DNA of 64,000 bases, taken from NCBI RefSeq assembly GCF_028372415.1, contig NC_092873.1, forward strand, positions 352,015,890-352,079,889. Reading direction: 5' to 3'. A program made the translations under genes and the position numbers. The stretch is from Notamacropus eugenii (taxonomy: Eukaryota > Chordata > Mammalia > Diprotodontia > Macropodidae). Below the pieces are notes generated by a model that was given only the letters and a program-made list of their open reading frames with translations, had not been told where the DNA came from and did not search any database. Below, piece by piece: positions 37,890 to 46,971 of the stretch; positions within the stretch are counted from its first letter, which is position 1, and each line of letters begins with the position of its first letter.

Positions 37890-38340
37890 ATGAGCCCCTG
37901 AATAAATTCAATCCTACTTGAGGCAGGTACTGTGCTAAGCCCTAGGGATACAAGGACAAAAATAAAACACCCTCACCCTCAAGAAGCTGATATTCTTTTA
38001 TAAGTACATATGAAATATACAAAAAATAATTTCAAAGAGGATTAGCAGCTATGGGGATCAGGATAGATTTCCTATAGGAGATGACACTTTAGTTGAACCT
38101 TGAAGGAAGCCAGAAATTCTATAAAGCAGAGCTGAGGAGGGAATGCATTCCACATGTCATTCTCTGTACCCAGAGATAGGAGATGGAATGTTGTGGCTAA
38201 GGGACAGAAAGAAGGTCAGTTGGACTGCATCAGAGTGTATGAACTGAAGAACAGCAAACCTGAAATGTTAGGTTGGGGTCAGATTGTGAAGTGCTCTAAA
38301 TAGCAAACAAAGGAATTTGGTTTTGTTTTTCTGTTATTTT
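37890..38340. repeat. L2/MIR-type unit with antisense L2-like remnant
   Basis: 37890-38000 has GGCAGGTACTGTGCTAAGCC. The following text (TTGAACCTTGAAGGAAGCC, GGTTGGGGTCAGATTGTGAA) is the antisense L2 pattern. Confidence 0.55.
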
Positions 38341-38382
38341 TTTTATCCTAGAGGCAATCGGGAGGCACTGTAGATCCTTGAC

Positions 38383-38640
38383 AGGCAGCTAGGTGGTGCA
38401 GTGAATAAAGTGCTAAGGAAAATACTTCTTCCTGAGTTCAAATCTGACCTCAGACACTTATTAAGTGTGTGATCCTGGACAACACACTTATTCCTATTTG
38501 TCTCAGTTTCCTCATATGTCAAATGAGCTGGAGAAGGAAATGGCAAATCATTCCAGCATCCTTGCCAAGAAAAATCCCAAATGGGGTCATGAAGAGTTGT
38601 CTAGGATAGAAAGACTGAGCAACAGTAAAACAGCTTTGTG
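38383..38640 (+). repeat. MAR1-type SINE, full length
   Basis: Head GGCAGCTAGGTGGTGCAG, core GAGTTCAAATCTGACCTCAG, tail AGCTGGAGAAGGAAATGGCA and CCCAAATGGGGTCATGAAGA. The clearest copy in the window. Confidence 0.93.
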
Positions 38641-39090
38641 AGCAAGGTAGTGAATTGGTCAGACTTGTATTTTAGGAGTAACCATTTAGAAGTCATGCAG
38701 AGGAAAGATTCCCTGATACAATGTAAGCTTCCTGAAGGTAGGAATGAATTTAATTTTGTCTTTATAGTCTCAGCTCCTAGTACAGTTCCAGACATGCACA
38801 CATCAGGCACTTAATAATACTTACTGATTGATTGGTTGGTTGATTAAATTGCAGAGAAAGGATATTTGTCTAGGTGAATTAGGAGGACATTATAATATCT
38901 AGGAACTGTGGTGCTTCTGGTATAAAAAAGAGAAGGGGATAGATGCTGGTGATGATTCAGAGGTAGAACCAACAAAACTTGGCAACTGATTGGATATGGG
39001 AGGAAGGGATTAGGGAGAGAGAAACACTGAAGATGACTTCAAGTTTGGGAGCCTGGAAGACTAGAAGCCTAGGGGACCTCCACGATGTTT
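38641..39090. repeat. Antisense L2-like remnant with a sense L2 tail inside
   Basis: 38720-38850 is an L2 3' end (CCTAGTACAGTTCCAGACAT, GGCACTTAATAATACTTACT). The flanks continue the antisense L2-like text interrupted by the MAR1 SINE. Confidence 0.5.
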
Positions 39091-39509
39091 GGCGGGAAAG
39101 ATAAGATAACAGTGAGAGGCTGGGGAAATTCATATCCTGAAAAATCTTTTTTTAAAGGACATCTTTATATGGGACACCATCAGCTTTTTGCAGGAACAGG
39201 AGGAGGAGGAGAGGTTGATGAGGTCCTTCCTAAAGTCAGGATTCACATCCTAAGCCTTGTGCTAAGAACCTGCCCTTTATCCCACTTTGTTCTGCTTTTC
39301 TAGGAAAGAATGACTGAGATCATATGAGATTGTCTTGGTCACACTGGGAAGAGAAAGCAGAAAATAACTAATTGTCAAGAGTGAATAAGGTATCTGTGTG
39401 GGCCATCAGGCATGTGTATCCCCATTCACTAGTTTCTGGCCCCAGAATTCAAAGAAGGGTTGGGAACCAGGATGCCTGGGTTCCAACCAGATGCTCTGCC
39501 CATGCTGGG

Positions 39510-39830
39510 CCTTTGAAGGAGTCATTCCTCCAACCTTGAATGTTCTTCCCTTTCTCCTTTCACCAACCTTGTCTTCTCTCCCCCACTTTCCAAATCCTGC
39601 TTCACACTTCCCTCCTCCAGGAAGCCCTCCATGACTTCCCCAATACAACCCTTCTTCCCTCCCAATCCATCCCCTGTCCCCCAGCTTCAAGGTCTAGAAT
39701 TCTAATTGGAGAGCCTGGCCTTGTCTGTCTCTGTGCCCCAGCCTTTCCTTCATACCAGGAATTCCCAGAAGGGCAGGGACATTGTCTCCTTCATACCCTT
39801 GCTATTCCAAGAACCCAGGAAAGAGGTTTG
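39510..39830 (+). repeat. L2 LINE 3' region
   Basis: TTGAATGTTCTTCCCTTTC, CTCCAGGAAGCCCTCCATGA and GAAGGGCAGGGACATTGTC are diagnostic of the L2 3' region. Confidence 0.8.
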
Positions 39831-39839
39831 CCTATATGA

Positions 39840-42420
39840 GCCACCTTCCATCTAGGGTGTTGACAGACAGGCTGACTCAGCTGCAAATTGGATACGGTTT
39901 ACTACTTTTCACAGAGACTCTGGGGCTCCTCCAGTTGCTGGTAGGCCTATAGGGGTGATTCTGCCCATATCCACTCCACTTTATTGCCTGGCATTAGCCT
40001 CAAGGTGCCTGAGAAGACAATTCCAGGTGCCCTGGATCCAGAATTCAGAGCAGAGATGGGACCTTCCCCTTGCTGCTCCAAGTGAGCTAGAGGCCTGCCA
40101 AGACCTGAACAAGAGCCCTCCGGGTTAGCTCTCCACCCCATCCCCCTCTTCTGCCTGGCCCCTCCCCCCAGCCTGGGCTACATTCTTTTCTTGTCTGGAG
40201 GAAGCAAGGCTGGGAGGCCTTGACATCAAAGGGAAACTGGATCCTGAGGCTGCTGGGAGGTCACCTAGGAAGAGGCCAGGCCTAGCTACCACCCTAAGGT
40301 GGTGGGGGTGGAGATGAGGATCAGGGTTTATTTTTAAAGTGTCCTCATCCCTGACAGCCTGGTGTATAGTGCCAGACTAGAAGGCAGTGCTAAATGGCAC
40401 CTCAAATCTTTCCCCTCCTTGCCGTTTGGGGTAAGGTTAGTTAGGGCTTTCGGCAGTGGTGTTCTATATGTCTTGGGATATAGGACTTCACTAAATGGAA
40501 TCCTTCATTTTCTGGGTCAGAAGGTCTGGGCTAGAGGACCTCTCCACCTTGACTCTTAATCCCTTCTGAGTCCATTGGCTAACTAGGAGTGTTCAGTACC
40601 ACAGTGCCCCAGTTTAGGGTTATCTCTGAAATAGCATTTGATCTCTAGAGGCTGATTGCAGGAGCTTGGTAAAAGAGCTTGCCAAGGAGGGAAAGGCTGT
40701 CTGGACTCTAGGAAACCGGGGGTTTCTAGGAGGCAGAGGTAAAGTCAGATTACCTCTGATAACTCCCATCCCACACACACATTTAAACTAATGCAGGCAC
40801 TTTCCCTTGGTTGGAGAGGTTATCTCAAAGGCTGCCTAACAGGTAGTTAATAGAGGAAGCACTATGGTACACTGAGCTTAACTAGTTGTCCCGAAATTCG
40901 CTGGAGGGACAGGGAAACTGAGGAAGACTCTGCTGGATCTTTCAATAAGCCTGGCATCTTTACCTCCTGAAAATCTCCCTGCAAAGGGGGCTCTGTACTG
41001 GGCACTTAGAATATTCAGGAGGAATCTAGAGGAAAGGAGAAAACACAATCTCTATCTTCAGCAAGCTCTCAGTCTGGTGGGGAAACAAAGACTCATTTGA
41101 CCTCTCTCATAGAAAAAGGTGATTCTTGGGAATGATCACAAATAAAAAGGTCCATCCCTCCTTTACCCATTTTCTCAAATACATGTGCCCCACTTCCCCT
41201 TCCATCCTGTCCATGGGAGAAAAGTGTGTATACAATCACTTAGCTTCAACTTCACTTACTCTACTCTCACCACAAAGCCCCCTCTACCTCATTCTACTGA
41301 CACCATGAGGCACCCTGCTTCTACCTCACCACATTTCCACATCTTTACCCAACTTCTTCCCCTTAGTTCTGAAATATTTCCATTCACCACCAAGGTGGAA
41401 CACTGTTTTCAAACACAGGTCAATGGGCTGAGTGTCATTCATTCATGTATGCAGTCAAAATTTGTGATGTAGGATCCTAGCCCTGTCTTTATACAGACTG
41501 AGTACAATCTTGTGACATCTCTTAAAATTGCTCACACCAAGAGTCTTCCCTGGAAACATCACAATATAGTTGGAACCTAGTACTCTACAGAAAATATTTT
41601 TTCAAAAGCTCCCATGCAAGCATTCAAGCTAACAATGAGTACAGGAAAAAAAAATAGGCTATTTATCAGACAGAAAATGTAAAACACCAAGACTCCTACC
41701 CAAGCCCCAAAACAGACAAAACAATACTTCTTCCTCATCTACTGTACCCTACCTCCTTGAGGTAACTCCATACTTATAATGTTTTCTTGTGCTTGAAAAT
41801 TCCTTGAAGAAAAGGAGAAAGTACTTGCAGTAAATAAGAAGTTGATTTAATTCCTTCTGGTGAGCCTTCCTCCTCTTCATCTCTTTTAGGGACCTCTGTT
41901 CTTAAAGTACTTCCCTATGGTTTATGGCTTTCCTAAAAGGAAAAGCACTGAGGTGCTTTGCTAGAGGGATAGCCTTCTTCCTCAGATCAACTCAGTACAT
42001 TCACAGGTAAGGGGTACAAGGTTTGGAGTTGATTCTCCATATTGCGGGTCTGTCTGTTACTACTCTTCAGGAGTTCTATCTCCTCATTAGTTTTAGAATT
42101 CTTCCTCTTCCTTCCTGGAGGCTTGGGTCCTCCAGGGATTCAATGATGTCCAGGAACTCCTCCTCTCTCCAGAAACCTTATTCCAAGAGTACTCCATACT
42201 ACCTATACCACTGCCTCCTGCTATTACCATTTCTTAGATTAGTCTTCTATTCTGGAGACATGACATTACCTCTCCAAGAACTTCAGGTCTCTGCCACTGC
42301 CTCTCCATTGCTTCTGTCTTTAGGTTGAGAGGTTTCTTGGGGAGGGCTGCTTGACTAAATTGGCTTCCACACCAAGGGACTTAAACTGTAAACTCTACTA
42401 TCTATGTTTCTCAGCTAATC
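39840..42420. other. Intergenic stretch upstream of GIP, mostly unassigned
   Basis: About 2.6 kb, with an L2/MIR-type remnant near 41000-41095. 39.85-40.95 kb is GC-richer and repeat-poor. It contains an AP-1-like TGACTCAG (39871) and a HNF4/TCF-like ACATCAAAGGG (40224). Whether it regulates GIP cannot be read from sequence. Confidence 0.4.
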
Positions 42421-42579
42421 TGTCCAACTCATGAACTATAACTTCATTCCACCTCAACCACATGTCCTAACACTCATACCTTTAACCTCACCATCATGCA
42501 CAAGTGATCTACCTCTATGATCTTGAACTCTGGAATTCCTCTCTCTGATCACAACCTCCATCTTTCCTTCAGCCTCATT

Positions 42580-42920
42580 TCTTGTGGTTGGTTGGTTGTT
42601 GTCCTTCATTCTTGAAGAGATCCAAAATGATATCACTATGTCAGGGTCAAGGTACACTGTGTCCAACTGTAGCTGATCAGACCAATACAAATTTGGAAGA
42701 CTCTACCACAGGTGAGGCAGAAATAATCCATATGAACATTTGAACTGGAGATGTCTCTAAATTTTCACATTCTCATGTTTCTTTAGAGCTATTGAACAGC
42801 GCTTTCTTTGATGTGGGCTTACCATTTTGGGTGATCCTTTGCCAGCATCTCCCAAGTCATGCAATCAATTCCAAAATTCTTCAGAGAGACCTTCTTCTGA
42901 TCTCCACTATCTTGTGTGAG
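42580..42920 (-). repeat. RTE-clade LINE 3' end
   Basis: The plus strand begins with the GTTGTT-type tail, then TTCATTCTTGAAGAGATCC, GTGTCCAACTGTAGCTGATC, TGATCCTTTGCCAGCATCTC and ATCAATTCCAAAATTCTTCA. This is the complement of the marsupial RTE 3' region. It is the likely donor of the tail on the ACAAC-ending SINEs and the MAR1 type. Confidence 0.75.
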
Positions 42921-43111
42921 TTCTCCATACATTTGTCATCCATTCTTAATTCATTCTGTATCCTACATATAACTTCTAACCACTCTCCCCTCCCTGCTTT
43001 CCTAATGATTTATCCCTACACCAGCCCTACTTTCCTTTCTTTGTTGTTTCAACCCTACAGTCAATCACTTCAACTATATATTGTCCTCTTTGGTCAGACA
43101 TTGAAGATGCC

Positions 43112-43303
43112 AAGGTTATCCACTGGTCATCCTGGGCCGTCATCAGTCATCCTGATTTTTGTCTTGCCACTGGGAGAGAGAGTGAGGCTGACAACTTTGT
43201 GCAACTCTGCCTCACAAATCCAAGTACTAGTACTAGTACTAGTCAAGACATCATCCAGTGAGGTCATTGGTCCTCTTGAAAATTAAGGACAAACAACAAC
43301 ATT
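43112..43303 (+). repeat. RTE-tailed SINE
   Basis: CTTGCCACTGGGAGAGAGAG, TGAGGCTGACAACTTTGTGC, GGTCCTCTTGAAAATTAAGG and the ACAAACAACAACA end. Same family as 45980-46161. Contains a small AGTACT tandem at about 43223-43242. Confidence 0.75.
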
Positions 43304-43814
43304 GTCCTCTCTCCTTGAAACTTTCCCTCTTGTTCTCTGTGACTCATACCTTGCCAAACCCTGACTGGGGGTTACATGCTTTCTCTGCCCCTCCATACAA
43401 TCTACTGAGTGACACTGGGGGAAATCATATAACTGATTACTGAGTTCCCCAGAAATGTATGTTACCTAATTCCAATCAGACCCTTACTACTACAGCTCCT
43501 AAGAGAATTCTATCATTCTTCCTCAAATTACTTTTTTCTTCCACTCTCTACAATGGCTTTTCCAAATCTAGTCACTCCTGAAGCCTCAATTCCACCCTCC
43601 CTCTTACAAAAAAAGAATCTCACCCCTCACTTCACCTAGAAATTGGAGGCTCTCTGTCACAAATGTATTCTCTTCTCCTATCTCATACTTCAAAACCCCT
43701 CTCCATTCTTTACTCTTTTGTTCCAGTTTCTGACCATGAAATGGTTTTTTTTCCTCACCAAGATAAATCCAGGTCTCCAGAAAGATAATAACATCTCATA
43801 GAGGCAGATATCTT

Positions 43815-44255
43815 CAAATGTATTTAATTCAACCATTCAACGAGCATTTATTTAATACTTACTACTGTACTAAGCACCTTACTAGGTTCTGGGCATCCAA
43901 AGGCACAAACAAAACAGTCCTTAACCTCAAGGAGCATACATTCTATTAGGGGAAACAATATCCACAAAAAATGAAGTTCAAAATACATTCAAGGTAGACA
44001 GAAAGTAATTCTCAGAGGGGGAACACTAGCAACTAGGGAGATCAGAGAAGATTCCATCAAGGAAGACCTAAGTTGTGCTTTCAATTTAAGCAGCATTTAT
44101 GAAGTACCCACTATGTGCAAGGCACTCTGCTAGGTACTGGGAATACAAATATTAAAAATTATAATAATTCCTGCTCTCAAGGGGCTTATATCTTTTTAAT
44201 GGATACAATATAAATAATTAAATCATAATAAAAATTATTATAGCAATAATAACTT
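43815..44255 (+). repeat. Two tandem L2/MIR-type units
   Basis: 43830-43960 (GAGCATTTATTTAATACTTA, AAGGAGCATACATTCTATTA) and 44080-44215 (AGTACCCACTATGTGCAAGG, CTCTCAAGGGGCTTATATC). Confidence 0.6.
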
Positions 44256-44515
44256 TTATTATTGTGTTTACTACATGCTAGGTATTGCACTAATTTTCAA
44301 ATATGATCAAATAGTATCTCATTTGATCCTCACAACAACCCTGGGAGGTAGGTGCTATTATGATCTCTATTTACAGATGAGGAAACTGAGGCTAAAGATA
44401 AGTGGCTTGCCCAGGGTCACACAACTAGTGTCTTGAGGTTGGATATGAACTCAAGTCTTCCTGATTCAGGACCAGGCACCCTATCTTCCTAGCGCCACCT
44501 AGCAGCCTAGTTATT
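44256..44515 (-). repeat. MIR, near full length
   Basis: Reverse: CCTCACAACAACCCTGGGAG, TTACAGATGAGGAAACTGAG, CCCAGGGTCACACAACTAGT, ATGAACTCAAGTCTTCCTGA. Confidence 0.85.
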
Positions 44516-44559
44516 AAATACAAAGAAACTTCAAAAGGAAGAGTATTAACCATCAAAGA

Positions 44560-45130
44560 ACTTCAAGAGAGACCTCTTGGCCAAGGAAGCAGCACCTCCA
44601 CCTGTGAGGTGGAGGTGAGAAAGGAGGGCATCCAAGACATGGGGGAACCAACTGTATAAAAGCATGGGGTGAGAGATACAATGTCCTGTGCAGAGAACAG
44701 CCAACTTGACTAAAAGGAAGTCTGTAAAGGGGATTGATATGAAATAAAACTAGAAGAACTTGAAAGTAGAAAAGTATTTTAAGAGGGAATGAGGAGAGAG
44801 CATGTTGCAGAATACACAGGCACAAATAAATAGACTGAGTGTCCAGGAAATGGTGGGACTAGGTTGGGGAACAGCTAGCAGCCCAGATTGATTAAAAAAG
44901 GTGCATAAATGGCAGTGGATGTAAAATAAAGTTGAAAAGACAAATTGAAATTAGATTGTGGAGGAACTCATCTGCCAGAAAAAAGGAAGTTTGTATTTTA
45001 TTCTATAGGAAATAGGGAACCACTGAATGTTTTTGAGCAAGAGAATGCCAGTCAGACCCTTGCCTTAGGAAGGTTATTTCAGCAGCTGTGTGAAGGATAC
45101 AGTGGAGTGGACAGAGACTGGAGAGAGTGT
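44560..45130 (-). repeat. Antisense L2-like remnant
   Basis: Purine-rich text with TTGTATTTTATTCTATAGG, CAGTCAGACCCTTGCCTTAG and TTCAGCAGCTGTGTGAAGG, matching the antisense L2 pattern. Confidence 0.5.
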
Positions 45131-45445
45131 AATCATTCTGGGGGCTGAGTTGTCGCTGTGCCCTTCTCCTCTGAAAAAAGAAAGAACAGTTTCATCCCTG
45201 TCTCTCCCCCCAGCTCCCCCATTATACTCTACAGCACAGGAGGAGGCCTTCCTTCTTCACCTCCCCATTTAAGGTTTTCATAACCTCTCACCTTATGCTT
45301 TCATAAAGCATTTTCAAATGAGCCACTTTAGCCAGGGAAAGGTGGAGGCCAGGCCATTCCAAGATTAACTCAAATGTTAATGACCAATTAGTATAATTCA
45401 GGTGGAAAAGGAAGGTTTACCAAGTGGTAAATGGCTTGGAGATAG

Positions 45446-45545
45446 TGTAAACACTGGGCTTGACTTCTTGTGATAAGAAGCTTTTAATCTAATCAGTTCC
45501 TTTATATTTAGGGAATATAAAGGGATTGGAGTTCCGTAGCCACCA
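45446..45545 (+). promoter_or_regulatory. GIP: GIP promoter
   Basis: A TATAAA box at 45516-45521 lies about 30 bp before the inferred start and 61 bp before the exon 1 donor. Upstream, in order: a forkhead motif TGTAAACA (45446-45453), a GATA motif TGATAAG (45471-45477) and two TAAT homeodomain cores (45485-45488 and 45490-45493). A CDX-like TTTATATT lies at 45501-45508. GATA4, ISL1 and PDX1 have been reported to drive the GIP promoter in K cells. That these exact sites are used is inference. Confidence 0.7.
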
Positions 45546-45582
45546 ACAGATTTCCCAGAAGCAGACTTGGAAAAACTTGCAG
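45546..45582 (+). other. GIP: GIP exon 1 (non-coding)
   Basis: Short leader exon placed between the TATA box and a good donor (GCAG followed by GTAAGAGG at 45583). The start is estimated from TATA spacing. A non-coding first exon agrees with the six-exon human gene. Confidence 0.6.
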
Positions 45583-45979
45583 GTAAGAGGAATACTTATC
45601 TTCTTGTTGCTTGTTTGTTTCAGTGATGTTCAAGTCTCTGTGACTCTGGGTTTGTTTGTTTATTATTGTGGCAAAGAAAAAAAAATCAAACGGGAAGGGA
45701 AGACCCTCAGGGTTCCTGAGTAAAAGAAACAATTACTATCTAGTTATTACATCCACTCTATTCTGGGTGAGTGGGGACTTGTTGTCCAGTCTATGAGCTC
45801 CAGAGTGAATTGGTTTAAGACTTGATCTTTGAGCAAGAAATGTAACCAGTAAACCCAAGGGAAAAAAGGCAGCTTTTGGAACTTTCCCCTGGGTAGAAGG
45901 AGAAGAGAGGAGAGGAGAGGATAAGAAGGGAGGGGAGGCGAGGGGAGGAGAGGAGAAGAAGCCTATTCATTGAATGGGT

Positions 45980-46161
45980 GTATCTCATGGGTCTCACATT
46001 GCATCAGGCCACTGGACCCAGATGGCTCAGAAGAAGAAAGTAAGGCTGGTGACCTTGCACAGCCCTCCCTCACTCAAATCAAAGTCAACTGCAAGTCATG
46101 TCATCATCCTGATGTCATGATCCTCTTTAAGAACAAAAGACAAACACAACAAAAACAACAA
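45980..46161 (+). repeat. RTE-tailed SINE
   Basis: GGCCACTGGACCCAGATGGC, AGTAAGGCTGGTGACCTTGC, CAAGTCATGTCATCATCCTG, TCCTCTTTAAGAACAAAAGA and an ACAAACACAACAA end. Confidence 0.85.
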
Positions 46162-46352
46162 TTTTGGCAAAGATACTGGAGTGGTTTGTCATTTCCATCT
46201 CTGGTCCATTTTATAGATGAGGAAACTGAGGCAAACAGGGTTAAGTGACTTGCCCAGGCTCACACAGCTAATAAGTGTCTGAGACTGATTTGGAACTAGG
46301 GTCTTCCTGACTCGAGGCCTGGTGCTCTATCCACTGTGCCATTTAACTACAA
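46162..46352 (-). repeat. MAR1-type SINE
   Basis: Reverse: TTGGCAAAGATACTGGAGTG, GATGAGGAAACTGAGGCAAA, GCTCTATCCACTGTGCCATT. It abuts the ACAAC tail of the preceding SINE, suggesting insertion into that tail. Confidence 0.9.
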
Positions 46353-46559
46353 GACAAAACTGCAAGACAGAAGAGAAGGTGAGTGATAAAGGCTAAGAAA
46401 TGGATAAGATAGAATAAGATAGAATCTAGTAACTGGGGGATGTCTGGAATCCTAAAACCATCTCTCCCTCTCCCTCTAGATAATGCTATCTCTCTCAGCA
46501 CTAAAAATGGCAGTCTTTGGGGCAGAGGGTAATCTTGACCTGGGGTCTCTGGATCTTTT

Positions 46560-46745
46560 GACCCTTGACCTCTGACATTGGCTGTGAGACCCTGAGCAAG
46601 TCACTTAAATTCTCAGTGATCCAGATGAGTCTCTAAGATTAAAATTAACAGAACAGTTGCTGATATGGTGGTTTCTTCACCTATACCTACAGCTGCCTAC
46701 CACTGTGAAATCACAGATCCAGACAGAAAATCCCCCAAACTCCAG
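46560..46745 (+). repeat. Marsupial CORE-SINE tail
   Basis: GAGCAAGTCACTTAAATTC followed by CTACCACTGTGAAATCACAG, the same tail as at 26940 and 35160. Confidence 0.6.
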
Positions 46746-46868
46746 ACTTAGTCCAGTCTCTGCTGCCCTTTCTACCCTAACCCCTCCATAAGGCCATAGC
46801 TACTACTCTGACCCCATTCTCAGCTCGGCTCGACTCAGTTAAATCACAGCCCTTCTCTCTTGTCTCAG

Positions 46869-46971
46869 GAAACAGGACTGAGAAGATGGTGAAAGTCAAG
46901 GCTTTTTCTCTGATGCTGTTGCCTCTATTCTTGGTAGTAGTGAACAGTGCTATGGAAGAGGCTCACTTCAG
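46869..46971 (+). CDS. GIP: GIP exon 2: signal peptide and start of propeptide
   Basis: Acceptor TGTCTCAG at 46868, 17 nt of leader, then ATG at 46886 (AGAAGATGG; G at +4, purine at -3). It encodes MVKVKAFSLMLLPLFLVVVN followed by SAMEEAHF. Basic residues precede a leucine/valine core and a small-residue cleavage site (probably after NSA). It ends in phase 2 at donor GTAAAG (46972). Confidence 0.93.

Larger units (their letters stand above)
42430..43745 (+). repeat. L2 LINE coding remnant, interrupted twice
   Basis: Sense L2 text in three pieces: about 42430-42575 (ACCATCATGCACAAGTGATC, CTCTGATCACAACCTCCATC), 42950-43105 and 43305-43745. They are split by a reversed RTE end and by an ACAAC-tailed SINE. 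Confidence 0.6.
45583..46868 (+). other. GIP: GIP intron 1
   Basis: Holds a purine tract at 45895-45962 (GAGAGGAGAGGAGAGG type) and three SINEs in a row: an RTE-tailed SINE (45980-46161, plus), a MAR1-type SINE (46162-46352, minus) and a CORE-SINE tail (46560-46745, plus). Confidence 0.85.
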
